This document shows positions 1 to 8,366 of a stretch of 64,000 nucleotides of DNA, in pieces. Position 1 is the first letter of the stretch, and each line of letters opens with the position of its first letter. The stretch is from Allobacillus halotolerans. GTDB taxonomy: Bacteria; Bacillota; Bacilli; Bacillales; Alkalibacillaceae. A model generated the notes under the pieces. The model ran no database searches, had not been told where the DNA came from, and saw only the letters and a list, made by a program, of their open reading frames with translations. Made by a program: the position numbers and the translations under genes. The DNA lies in assembly GCF_028743495.1 (NCBI RefSeq), contig NZ_CP117968.1, one strand, 5' to 3'.

Positions 1-1118
1 TGGGCTGCAATCGTCTCTAGATAGTTTTTCGATAATTTATTTTGATTTCTTTTTAACACATAGTCAACTAAGACGTTCATGACAGGCTGGGAAAGTCCGT
101 GTGTCTCCATCATTTCCGTAATCATGTCGATTTCTTTCATGGAAGCTACTCCCGAACTTGAATGATCCTCCAATAGCTGACGATGTGTAATGTTTTCAAA
201 GTGATGAATCAACTTCTCCTTCTTTGAAATGTTTCCATTCGGTGTGGAAGCATTCGTGCTTTTAGGCTGATTGGATAATGGATTTTCTTCGGACTGAGCG
301 TTGTGTCGATATAATCTTGGCGGGACGGTTCCATGTTTTTTGTAATAAATATCTTTACACATCGCATGAAACTCTTTCCGATCGAGTGTTGATGCTTCAG
401 TCACTGCCCACATAACCGCTTTTTCAAGCTCTAGGAAATTCACATCATAGATCTTGATCATTTTCTCCATGAAAATCAAATTCGATTGGGTTAAGATCGA
501 TTGGGGTTGTAACTGCTGTTGAGAAAGCATTTTTTTCAACCAATCCACCGGTAAGCTCGATTCCTCGACTTGCTTGTCTTGTTTGATCGGAGGATTTTCC
601 GCTTCTTCTTTTGGCGCAACAGTCGTAAACACATCATCGAATGATGTGGTCAGCTGCTGTACGGAATCCGGTAATTTTCTCGGTTGAATTAATTTTTTCT
701 TCAATTGATTGGCTACATCTTGTCCCACTTGATGTTCCAATAACACTGAATACATAGAATCAGCGAAAAACCCTTTAGCTGAAAATGGCCGCTGCAATAA
801 ATAATAAAACGTCGTATAACTCAATGACTCTTTAAACGTTTTTAATAGTCCAATTGCTTCCAGTCTCTTTCTCGCTTCAAAGAATTCATCCAAATCCATA
901 TTCAACATCGTCATTACATAATGGTGAGAGACTGAAGCGTCAGCTACTTGTTTCGCCGCTTCTTCCTTCAAAAATTGAAACAATGCTACAGCTTCCCTAC
1001 CGATTAAAGGTTGATACAATAATGTCAAAACGGAATCAGCATCCGTGAAAAAAACATCTTGCTGCATGACTTTCATACGGTCATTAGGTAATAAATGCTT
1101 CATCCGTTCCATCGTCAT
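1..1118 (-). CDS. dnaB: Replication initiation / membrane attachment protein DnaB (3' end cut by window edge)
   Basis: Firmicute DnaB is a helicase-loading protein that works with DnaD and DnaI to place the replicative helicase at oriC and at restarted forks; it is not the helicase. The 372 codons seen begin MTMERMKHLL, with a winged-helix-like N-terminal region (around residues 20-130), a low-complexity linker and the start of the second DnaD-like domain. The family is about 470 residues, so roughly 100 C-terminal residues lie outside the window. I chose the ATG at 1118 because a GGAGG (1128-1132 on the other strand) sits 9 nt upstream. It lies 18 bp after nrdR on the same strand, the order known from B. 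subtilis (nrdR-dnaB-dnaI). Identification rests on sequence recognition and synteny. Confidence 0.93.
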   Translation of the reverse strand, partial: MTMERMKHLLPNDRMKVMQQDVFFTDADSVLTLLYQPLIGREAVALFQFLKEEAAKQVADASVSHHYVMTMLNMDLDEFFEARKRLEAIGLLKTFKESLSYTTFYYLLQRPFSAKGFFADSMYSVLLEHQVGQDVANQLKKKLIQPRKLPDSVQQLTTSFDDVFTTVAPKEEAENPPIKQDKQVEESSLPVDWLKKMLSQQQLQPQSILTQSNLIFMEKMIKIYDVNFLELEKAVMWAVTEASTLDRKEFHAMCKDIYYKKHGTVPPRLYRHNAQSEENPLSNQPKSTNASTPNGNISKKEKLIHHFENITHRQLLEDHSSSGVASMKEIDMITEMMETHGLSQPVMNVLVDYVLKRNQNKLSKNYLETIAA

Positions 1119-1136
1119 TTCATATAACCTCCATAC

Positions 1137-1601
1137 CTACTCTTTCTTTGTTCGATGTATCATTTCGTTCAGTTCATTCATAAAAACATTAATATCTTTA
1201 AATTGACGATAAACCGATGCGAAACGCACATAAGCAACTTCATCGACATCCGCCAATCGTTCCATGATCATTTCGCCGATATCATTGCTCATCACTTCAG
1301 AATTTCCTTGATTGCGTAATTCTCGCTCCACATCGAAAGCAATTTTTTCGACTTGTTCGACGGATACCGGTCTTTTCTCGCACGCTTTCAACAAACCTCT
1401 TTTAAGCTTTTCTCGAGAAAATTCTTCTCGCATACCTTCTTTTTTTACAACGATCAATGGAATTTCTTCAACGCGTTCAAATGTGGTGAACCGATAATTA
1501 CATTCATCACATTCTCTTCTCCGACGAATTGTTTTGCCTTCATCAATCGGTCGGGAGTCCAATACACGTGTACTTTTATAATCACAATTTGGGCATTTCA
1601 T
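1137..1601 (-). CDS. nrdR: Transcriptional repressor NrdR
   Basis: NrdR is a nucleotide-sensing repressor of ribonucleotide reductase genes. The 154 residues match the family length. A zinc ribbon is formed by Cys3/Cys6 and Cys31/Cys34 with the Arg-rich stretch KTIRRRREC between, and an ATP-cone follows from about residue 46 (IVVKKEGMREEF). It is directly upstream of dnaB on the same strand and the two are probably cotranscribed. In B. subtilis speD lies between gapB and nrdR; here that place holds a 52-bp repeat array instead. No ribonucleotide reductase gene is in the window, so its targets must be elsewhere. Confidence 0.97.
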   Translation of the reverse strand: MKCPNCDYKSTRVLDSRPIDEGKTIRRRRECDECNYRFTTFERVEEIPLIVVKKEGMREEFSREKLKRGLLKACEKRPVSVEQVEKIAFDVERELRNQGNSEVMSNDIGEMIMERLADVDEVAYVRFASVYRQFKDINVFMNELNEMIHRTKKE

Positions 1602-1642
1602 TCATAGCCACCCCGATTTTTTCTTCTACTATTATTCTCCTA

Positions 1643-1648
1643 ATTATA
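1643..1648 (-). promoter_or_regulatory. Probable extended -10 of the nrdR-dnaB promoter
   Basis: On the minus strand the sequence reads TGTTATAAT, a perfect TATAAT with the TGn extension, about 40 nt before the nrdR start. No good -35 hexamer is visible at 16-18 bp, which fits an extended -10 promoter. A short dyad AGTGTT/AACACT lies a little upstream (about 1669-1687). The assignment is by consensus match only. Confidence 0.5.
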
Positions 1649-1948
1649 ACAAATCGCATTGCTAAAGTTTAGTGTTGTTTTTTAACACTTGACGAACTTA
1701 CAAACGCCAACAAGCAATAAATCTGTCGACCCTTTCTTTCTACTACTTATCCCATAGGAATGACACCGTGTCAAATAAGGAAAAGTTACTTATCGTTCTG
1801 TCGTTAAATGAATAAATGATATATATAAAACAAACCGAATAAAATTAGGAAGATTTTCGATTTTTCTCCCTTAGATGCAAGTGACCTTTTCTTTTTAAAT
1901 CGGATGTAGCGAATTCACGTGGTATTTGGTAGTGGCTTCAGTTATGAA
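1649..1948. other. Intergenic region without a recognisable gene
   Basis: This stretch lies between the nrdR promoter and the 52-bp repeat array. No start codon with a plausible ribosome binding site and no open frame of convincing length is seen on either strand. It contains two short dyads: AGTGTT/AACACT near 1669-1687 and the 13-bp TGACAC-C-GTGTCA at 1761-1773. In B. subtilis speD would be found in this interval; no trace of it is visible. Confidence 0.6.
1761..1773. promoter_or_regulatory. 13-bp perfect dyad TGACAC-C-GTGTCA
   Basis: The two 6-bp arms are perfectly complementary around one central base. The size and odd symmetry are those of a dimeric-regulator operator, but I cannot name the protein. 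It lies about 110 bp upstream of the putative nrdR -10, so it could also be chance. Confidence 0.25.
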
Positions 1949-2208
1949 ACGCTCTAATCGGGGGTAGCGGGAAAAAAATCTGCTCTACATTTGATTAGAA
2001 GCGCTCTAATCAGGGGTAGCCGGCAAAAATTATGTTCTACATTCGATTAGAAGCGCTCTAATCAGGGGTAGCGGACAAAAATTATGCTCTACATTCGATT
2101 AGAAGCGCTCTAATCAGGGGTAGCGGACAAAAATTATGCTCTATCGTCGATTAGAAGCACTCTAATCGGGGGTAGCGAACAAAGAATCTGCTCTATCATC
2201 GATTAGAG
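1949..2208. repeat. 52-bp tandem array A (5 copies)
   Basis: The motif GCGCTCTAATC (with variants) begins at 1949, 2001, 2053, 2105 and 2157, so the period is exactly 52 bp with no indels. Each complete unit contains a dyad: outer arms CTAC/GTAG, a 4-nt symmetric internal loop on each side, inner arms GATTAGA/TCTAATC and a 5-nt AGCGC loop. A linker with an AAAAATT tract follows on the plus strand. In the unit near 2157 the outer arm becomes CTAT, which still pairs with GTAG by G-T wobble. No frame is kept, since 52 is not a multiple of three, so it is not coding. The array ends 8 bp from the gapB terminator. Confidence 0.95.
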
Positions 2209-2215
2209 GGTCTAT

Positions 2216-2255
2216 AAAAAAACCTGAACGATTTATGGTTAAATCGTTCAGGTTT
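2216..2255 (-). terminator. Rho-independent terminator after gapB
   Basis: A perfect 16-bp stem has arms 2220-2235 and 2240-2255 and a 4-nt loop. On the minus strand it ends in a run of seven T, 25 bp past the gapB stop. The stem core CCTGAACGA recurs in the fxsA terminator at 20032-20077. Confidence 0.93.
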
Positions 2256-2280
2256 CCTATCTTGCTAATCTACTTACTAA

Positions 2281-3339
2281 TTAAATATCAACATTTTCTT
2301 TTGCTCTAGTATCGACTGAGTTATTCATCGGCATTGAATCAGCAATATATTTAACAAGGTCTACTACACGACAGGAGTAACCCCATTCATTATCATACCA
2401 AGCAAGCACTTTAACTTTTCGGTCTCCCATCACAATCGTCGAAAGTCCATCAACAATCGAAGAATGAGCATCCGTCATGTAATCCATTGAAACAAGTGGT
2501 TCTTTATTGATTGATAGAATCCCTTTCATGGAACCATTCATTGCATCATAGAATGCTTGATTAACTTCTTCAACGGTCACATCTTGTTTGACGTCTACAA
2601 CTAAGTCTACAAGTGAAACGTTTGGTGTTGGGACGCGAAGTGCCATTCCATGCAATTTCCCTTGAAGTGTCGGCATTACTTCTCCAAGTGCTTTGGCTGC
2701 ACCAGTTGAAGTAGGGATAATTGACTGAGTTGCACCACGGGCACGACGTAGATCTTTATGTGGGTTATCCAAGTTTTTCTGATCATTGGTGAATGCATGA
2801 ACAGTTGTCATCAACCCGTTTTCAATACCAAATTGATCTTCCAACACTTTAGCTACAGGTGCCAAGCAATTCGTCGTACAAGACGCATTTGAAATAACTT
2901 CATCCGTTTCAGGTTGATAGTCGCCCTCGTTAACCCCCATTACGATTGTTCGGTCAACGCCACCTTTACCTGGTGCGGTCAAAACCACTTTTTTAGCGCC
3001 TGCATCGATGTGCGGCTGCGCTTTTTCTTTGGAATTAAATTTTCCAGTCGCTTCAATGACTACATCAATATTTAAATCTTTCCATGGCAGCTCTGCAGGG
3101 TTACGGTTGGAAACTGTTTCAATCAATTGTCCATCTATCATTAATTTGTCATTTTCTACTTTTACTTCACCGTCATATTTTCCATGGTTTGAATCATACT
3201 TAATTAAATGAGCTAGTGTCTCAACAGGATAGCTTGCATTAATTGCTACAACATCCAGTTGATCTTCTTTCATAGCACGGCGAAATACCATGCGGCCGAT
3301 TCTTCCAAAACCGTTGATTGCTATACGTGTTGTTGTCAT
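2281..3339 (-). CDS. gapB: Glyceraldehyde-3-phosphate dehydrogenase, gluconeogenic GapB type
   Basis: This 352-residue enzyme interconverts glyceraldehyde-3-phosphate and 1,3-bisphosphoglycerate. The Rossmann motif NGFGRIG is at residues 9-15, the catalytic Cys154 is in SNASCTTNC, and the C-terminal WYDNEWGYS is intact. The coenzyme loop reads INAS, with Ala at residue 35 where NAD-specific glycolytic enzymes usually have Asp. In GapB enzymes this goes with NADP use and a gluconeogenic role. The location next to coaE and nrdR is also that of B. subtilis gapB. The ATG at 3339 is chosen because GGAGG precedes it; a longer frame upstream (MYNVYALGG) lacks that support. The repression by CcpN known in B. 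subtilis cannot be judged here. Confidence 0.93.
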   Translation of the reverse strand: MTTTRIAINGFGRIGRMVFRRAMKEDQLDVVAINASYPVETLAHLIKYDSNHGKYDGEVKVENDKLMIDGQLIETVSNRNPAELPWKDLNIDVVIEATGKFNSKEKAQPHIDAGAKKVVLTAPGKGGVDRTIVMGVNEGDYQPETDEVISNASCTTNCLAPVAKVLEDQFGIENGLMTTVHAFTNDQKNLDNPHKDLRRARGATQSIIPTSTGAAKALGEVMPTLQGKLHGMALRVPTPNVSLVDLVVDVKQDVTVEEVNQAFYDAMNGSMKGILSINKEPLVSMDYMTDAHSSIVDGLSTIVMGDRKVKVLAWYDNEWGYSCRVVDLVKYIADSMPMNNSVDTRAKENVDI

Positions 3340-3452
3340 ATTACATCCTCCTAAGGCATAAACGTTATACATAATTTAAAAATCTCACAAATAGTATAAC
3401 ACATTCATGTCGAAAAGGAAGATGGATTTTGAATTGTTTTTGACAAACGTTA

Positions 3453-4067
3453 CTATTCAAGTGAATGTGGCACGTTCCACCTCGATAAAATATCACTTAA
3501 TTGCTGTTTACTTTGTTCAATTGTGCCACTGTTATTAATAATTGCATCGGCTTTCTCTCTCTTTTTTTCAACGGATATTTGGGCGTCTACACGTGATTGT
3601 GCCTCTTCTTTCGTGCTGCCATCTCTTGCCATCAGACGCTCCAATTGTAGCTTTTCTGGTATATAGACAACGAGAATGCGGTCGACATAATCAAAAAGAC
3701 GACTTTCAAATAGTAAAGGTATATCCATGACAACTAATGGAACATTCTTATTAATCAAGTCGTCGCGTTGTGTAAGCATTTTTTTTCGGATCTCTGGATG
3801 GATGATTTGGTTTAATTCTGTACGTTTTTGGTCATCATTGAACACAATATTTCCTAAACGTTTCCGATCAAGTGTACCATCACCAGCAATCACTTCATCT
3901 CCGAAATGTGCCTTAATCTTCTCAAACGCTGTCTCTCCTGGCTTAACAACTTCTCGTGCAATCGCATCGGCATCGATCACTGGAAATCCCGCATCTTTGA
4001 ACATATTGGATATCGTTGATTTGCCTGTTGCAATGCTTCCTGTAAGTCCTACTACTAATGTCATCAT
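3453..4067 (-). CDS. coaE: Dephospho-CoA kinase
   Basis: CoaE phosphorylates the 3'-hydroxyl of the ribose in dephospho-CoA, the last step of CoA synthesis. The P-loop GSIATGKST is at residues 10-18, followed by a DADAIAREVV motif and the PLLFE segment typical of the family. From 4067 the protein has 204 residues, close to the usual 195-205. A longer frame running into ytaF has no support. The start ATGATG lies 5 nt after the ytaF stop, with a GGGTAGGG-like binding site inside the ytaF end, suggesting translational coupling. It belongs to the polA-mutM-ytaF-coaE-gapB cluster. Confidence 0.95.
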   Translation of the reverse strand: MMTLVVGLTGSIATGKSTISNMFKDAGFPVIDADAIAREVVKPGETAFEKIKAHFGDEVIAGDGTLDRKRLGNIVFNDDQKRTELNQIIHPEIRKKMLTQRDDLINKNVPLVVMDIPLLFESRLFDYVDRILVVYIPEKLQLERLMARDGSTKEEAQSRVDAQISVEKKREKADAIINNSGTIEQSKQQLSDILSRWNVPHSLE

Positions 4068-4072
4068 AATCC

Positions 4073-4690
4073 CTACCCTATAAAATATGAAATACCAATT
4101 CCGATTAAAATGATCCCTGGAATCCATGCAAAGAGATGTGTGAAGTGAAATTGACGTAACCATTTACCCGTCCATGCACCGAGATGTAAAAATAGACTTG
4201 AAAAAATCCCAACCATAAGGCCAAGTACATAAATGGGTAACTCTGTAAATGTGGTTCCAATTCCTGTCGCTAAGGAATCAAGTGATAATGCGATGGCAAC
4301 AACGAAAACCTCGACTCCTCGAATGGAACCAGAACGATCGAGATCCGCTTCTTGCGGTTCTTTTAACACTCGCCATATATCTACAATTGTCCATGGTGGC
4401 TCAATGGATTTTAGTTTTTCTTTTTGCTCTGTTGCCCATTGGAATAGTACCCAAAGACCAATGGAGATAAAGATCATCCCACCAATGTATTCAGATGAAA
4501 ATGGAAGCATATATAAAAAGTACTTTCCAATCCAACTTCCGATGATAAAACAGCTACCAGTAACTAAACCAATCAGCCAAACAAATCGAAGACTTAGCTG
4601 AATGGAGCGTAACTGAAAGGTGAAGCCGAAGAAAAAACTATCAAAACTAACAGCAAAACTAAGTAATACCATGATGAAATAAGGGCTCAT
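4073..4690 (-). CDS. ytaF: Sporulation membrane protein YtaF (MntP-like fold)
   Basis: This 205-residue polytopic membrane protein has about six hydrophobic segments. It carries paired Asp-containing motifs, AVSFDSFFFG near residue 14 and ALSLDSLATGIG near residue 135, which are typical of the MntP/YtaF superfamily. In MntP proteins such Asp residues line the metal path. YtaF of B. subtilis is known only as a sporulation-associated protein, so transport is an inference. It lies 105 bp after mutM and 5 nt before coaE on the same strand, an order conserved in B. subtilis. Confidence 0.87.
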   Translation of the reverse strand: MSPYFIMVLLSFAVSFDSFFFGFTFQLRSIQLSLRFVWLIGLVTGSCFIIGSWIGKYFLYMLPFSSEYIGGMIFISIGLWVLFQWATEQKEKLKSIEPPWTIVDIWRVLKEPQEADLDRSGSIRGVEVFVVAIALSLDSLATGIGTTFTELPIYVLGLMVGIFSSLFLHLGAWTGKWLRQFHFTHLFAWIPGIILIGIGISYFIG

Positions 4691-4795
4691 GTAAAAGTAG
4701 CTCCTTCCATAAGCGGTCTACCTATCTTATGAAAAGAGCTCTAACCATGTGCTGTACTTGTTAACCGGGGCGTTCATTGTCCCAATTTTTGTTTT

Positions 4796-5629
4796 TTACT
4801 TTGAAGGTGGTTGGCAAACCGGGCAAAAATGTGTCCCACGTCCACCTACTTTTATTTTCTCAATTTCAGTGCCACATACTTTACAAGCTTCCCCTTCTTT
4901 TCCATAAACGGCAATTTGAAGTTGAAACATACCTATCTCACCAAGTGAATTTAAATAAGAGCGAATGGATGAGCCACCAACTTTGATGGCATCATCCAAT
5001 ACTTTTATAATCATTTCATGTAATCGCTCGCACTCTTGGAAGGTCAACGTATTGGCAATTCGTTCAGGATGAATATTACTCCAGAATAATGCTTCATCTA
5101 CATAAATATTCCCTAATCCCGTTACGATCGTTTGATCAAGTAAGACTGGCTTTATTTTCCGTGTTGTTTTTTGTAATTTACCATATAAATATTCAGGTGA
5201 AAAACCCTCTTCAAATGGTTCGAACCCGAGTTTGTTTAATGGTGCAGTCGTTAACTCCGTTCCATTCGGCTTTAAATGCATCGTTCCGAATTTACGCACA
5301 TCGCGGTAACGGAGTTCCTTTCCATTTGATAATGAAAAAACAATATGTGTGTGGGCATCTTTCGGTTCATTTGCTTCGTGAATGCCATACTTTCCTTCCA
5401 TTCTTAAATGGGAGACAAGTGTGTAACCATCTAATCGAAACAATAAAAACTTCCCTAGTCGATCGATTTGCTGAAAGGCTTGTCCAATGAGTAAATGCCT
5501 GAATGCTTCTGTATCTTCAGGTTCTTTGACAATTCCAGCATAACGAATGTCGACGTCTTTGATCGTCGTTCCACTTATCAATGGCTCTAGCGTACGACGA
5601 ACGGTTTCAACCTCTGGTAGTTCAGGCAA
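4796..5629 (-). CDS. mutM: Formamidopyrimidine-DNA glycosylase (Fpg/MutM)
   Basis: MutM removes 8-oxoguanine and ring-opened purines and cleaves the abasic site by beta/delta elimination. The N-terminus is PELPEVETVRR after the initiator, giving the catalytic Pro2 and Glu3. The C-terminal zinc finger has Cys pairs in CKVCG and CPVCQ. Length 277 is usual. The initiation codon is TTG (5627-5629), preceded by an AGAGGAAG-like site; no ATG is possible because the catalytic proline must be residue 2. It is 64 bp after polA, and the pair forms a repair unit as in B. subtilis. Confidence 0.97.
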   Translation of the reverse strand: MPELPEVETVRRTLEPLISGTTIKDVDIRYAGIVKEPEDTEAFRHLLIGQAFQQIDRLGKFLLFRLDGYTLVSHLRMEGKYGIHEANEPKDAHTHIVFSLSNGKELRYRDVRKFGTMHLKPNGTELTTAPLNKLGFEPFEEGFSPEYLYGKLQKTTRKIKPVLLDQTIVTGLGNIYVDEALFWSNIHPERIANTLTFQECERLHEMIIKVLDDAIKVGGSSIRSYLNSLGEIGMFQLQIAVYGKEGEACKVCGTEIEKIKVGGRGTHFCPVCQPPSK

Positions 5630-5693
5630 TTGCTGTACTTCCTCTCTTCCATGATTTCATCTACTGAATCTCTTTTTATCTCTAGTACTTCGA

Positions 5694-8327
5694 TTATTTC
5701 GCATCATACCATGTGTCACCGAAGGACGCATCGACACTTAATGGTACATCCAATGTTACTGTATTTTCCATTGCTTCTGTTACAAGGTTCTTCAGCGCAT
5801 CGACATCTTCTTTTGCCACTTCAAAAATCAATTCATCGTGAACCTGCAGAAGCATATTTGCGTTAATTTCGGAGTTTTCCAATGCTTGTTTGACATCGAT
5901 CATCGCTTGCTTAATGACATCTGCCGCACTTCCTTGAATTGGTGAGTTCATCGCTGTCCGTTCGGCAAAGCTTCGACGGTTGAAGTTCCGTGCGTTAATC
6001 TCAGGCAAGTAGCGTCGTCGATTCATTATCGTTTCGACGTACCCGTCCCGCTTCGCTTGATTGACGATTTCCTCCATATATTTCTTAACACCTGGATAGC
6101 TATTCAAATACGTGTTTATGAACACGCCAGCTTCTTTTCTGGAAATGCCCAAACTTTGACTTAAACCATAATCACTAATTCCATAAACAATCCCGAAGTT
6201 CACGGCTTTTGCATGACGCCTCATGAGGGACGTTACTTCATCTTCTTTGACGTTAAAAACTTCGCTTGCGGTTTGCGTATGGATATCTTTTCCTTGTCTG
6301 AATGCTTCAATCAATTTTTCATCTTGGGAGATGTGGGCTAATACTCGAAGTTCGATTTGAGAATAATCGGCTGCGAGCATGATCCAATCATCCTTAGACG
6401 GAATGAATGCTTGGCGTATTTTTCTTCCCTCTTCCAGACGGATTGGAATGTTTTGCAAGTTCGGATCAACAGAGCTCAATCGGCCAGTTTGTGTCAACAC
6501 TTGATTAAAACGCGTATGAATTTTATTCGTGTCTTTGTGTACGACTTTTAATAAGCCCTCTAAATAAGTTGATTGTAATTTGCGAAGCTGTCGATAAAGA
6601 AGAATCTGATCGACAATTTCATGTTCATGCTGCAACTTCTCTAGAACATCGGCAGCTGTAGAGTAGCCTGTCTTCGTTTTTTTAATGACTGGAAGCCCTA
6701 AATCTTCAAACAGAACAACGCCAAGCTGCTTTGGTGAATCGATGTTGAACGCTCGTCCAGCCAGCTCATGAATACGTTTTTCAATCTCTTGTAAACGCAG
6801 ATCTAAATCATCCTTCATTTCTTTCAACCGTTCGACATCTGCTCGGACACCGATATGTTCCATGTCCCCTAAAATAATGGCTAGCGGCATTTCCAATTGA
6901 TGAAAAAGGTTTTCTTGTTCATTTTCTTGTAATTCCTTTTGTAAAATATCATGAAGCTGATGCCCGACGAATGCTTTTCGAACAATATGTTCCGCATAGA
7001 CATCCTCTTCTGGTAGCTTTCGTTTGGCCCCTTTTCCATAGACCTCTTCGTCAAATGACGTGTCATGGATACCATAAAATGTTGCGACACCCGGCAAATC
7101 ATGTGCCGAGTTTTGCGGATTGACGATATAGGAAGCCAGCAATAAATCGAATGTGATGCCTTCTACTTCAATTCCTTTCCAAGCAAGAGCTACTTTCATC
7201 GCTTTTGAATCGCTGACGATTTTTTTCTTCTCTGGATTTTTGAGCCAGTCGACGAATTTTGTTGATTCAAACGCGACCTCCGTTGGAATGAAATAATGTC
7301 CGGTTTCATTGGATAATGAAAAACCGACTACATCGGATGAGTGATAATTTTCTTCCCATAGCTCCATAATGAAAATATTTTCATTCGGACCAAGAATGTC
7401 ATCATTCAATTCAGTGATTTTTTGAAAGTTTACTTCAGCGCGTTCAACCGGTTCTTCGCTTGCTTCCCCATCGATTCGGTCCATTAACGAGTTAAATCCA
7501 TAAGCTTTAAAAATCTCGACGACTTTTTGCGTTTCATATCCTGGATAAACAATGTCCTCGACACTGATCTCAATCGGTGAATTCCGGTTGATCGTCACTA
7601 ATTCTTTACTCATGAATGCATCTTCTTTGTGGTTCGTTAAATTCTCTTTTAACTTTTTGCCACTTACTTCTTCCAAGTTTTCATAGATATTTTCGAGTGT
7701 ATCAAACTGTTTCAACAGTTTTGCTGCTGTTTTCTGACCAACACCTGCTACGCCCGGAATATTATCTGAAGGGTCACCCATCAATGCTTTGAAATCGATC
7801 AGTTGATCTCGGGAAACACCCATTTTCTCAGGAATTGTAGCTGGTGTGTATTCTTCCAAATCAGAGGTACCTTTCTTGGAAATCGATACGGTTGTATAAT
7901 CATCAGCCAGCTGCAGTAAGTCTTTATCACCTGTAATGATGTTCGTATGCTTTTTCTGCTCAGATGCCTGCTTCGAAATGGTTCCGATAATATCATCTGC
8001 TTCATACTGATCCAACTCATAATGCTTAATACCAAATGCATCTAACAACTGGCGTACAATCAAGAATTGTTCAGAAAGTTCAGGTGGTGTTTTTTGTCGA
8101 CCACCTTTATATTCTTTATAAGTCTCATGACGGAATGTCGTTTTGCCCGCATCAAAGGCAACCAGAATATTTTCTGGATTTTTTTCCTCCAAAATCTTCA
8201 ACAACATCGTTGTGAATCCGTAAACGGCATTTGTATGAACCCCTTGATCATTACTCAATAGTGGTAAAGCGAAAAACGCTCGATATAATACACTATTCCC
8301 ATCAATTAATATTACTTCATCAGCCAT
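5694..8327 (-). CDS. polA: DNA polymerase I
   Basis: PolA fills gaps in repair and removes Okazaki primers. The 877 residues show the N-terminal 5'-nuclease domain (start LIDGNSVLYRAFF, then the TGDKDLLQL and GDPSDNIPGV motifs), a middle 3'-exonuclease-like domain and the C-terminal polymerase domain. The polymerase motifs are VDPNLQNIP, ADYSQIELRVLAHIS and LLQVHDE. The middle domain appears degenerate, as in other Bacillus PolA proteins lacking proofreading; I did not align it residue by residue. A GGGGTG site precedes the ATG. It follows phoR by 39 bp and precedes mutM. Confidence 0.97.
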   Translation of the reverse strand: MADEVILIDGNSVLYRAFFALPLLSNDQGVHTNAVYGFTTMLLKILEEKNPENILVAFDAGKTTFRHETYKEYKGGRQKTPPELSEQFLIVRQLLDAFGIKHYELDQYEADDIIGTISKQASEQKKHTNIITGDKDLLQLADDYTTVSISKKGTSDLEEYTPATIPEKMGVSRDQLIDFKALMGDPSDNIPGVAGVGQKTAAKLLKQFDTLENIYENLEEVSGKKLKENLTNHKEDAFMSKELVTINRNSPIEISVEDIVYPGYETQKVVEIFKAYGFNSLMDRIDGEASEEPVERAEVNFQKITELNDDILGPNENIFIMELWEENYHSSDVVGFSLSNETGHYFIPTEVAFESTKFVDWLKNPEKKKIVSDSKAMKVALAWKGIEVEGITFDLLLASYIVNPQNSAHDLPGVATFYGIHDTSFDEEVYGKGAKRKLPEEDVYAEHIVRKAFVGHQLHDILQKELQENEQENLFHQLEMPLAIILGDMEHIGVRADVERLKEMKDDLDLRLQEIEKRIHELAGRAFNIDSPKQLGVVLFEDLGLPVIKKTKTGYSTAADVLEKLQHEHEIVDQILLYRQLRKLQSTYLEGLLKVVHKDTNKIHTRFNQVLTQTGRLSSVDPNLQNIPIRLEEGRKIRQAFIPSKDDWIMLAADYSQIELRVLAHISQDEKLIEAFRQGKDIHTQTASEVFNVKEDEVTSLMRRHAKAVNFGIVYGISDYGLSQSLGISRKEAGVFINTYLNSYPGVKKYMEEIVNQAKRDGYVETIMNRRRYLPEINARNFNRRSFAERTAMNSPIQGSAADVIKQAMIDVKQALENSEINANMLLQVHDELIFEVAKEDVDALKNLVTEAMENTVTLDVPLSVDASFGDTWYDAK

Positions 8328-8366
8328 TCAAGCACCCCATTTTCTATTTCTCAATTCTTGCTTCGG

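Noticed and set aside
1949..2208. CRISPR array
   Set aside because: The whole 52-bp unit repeats; there is no short constant repeat alternating with unique spacers, and no cas gene is near. The same holds for the arrays at 19687 and 35381.
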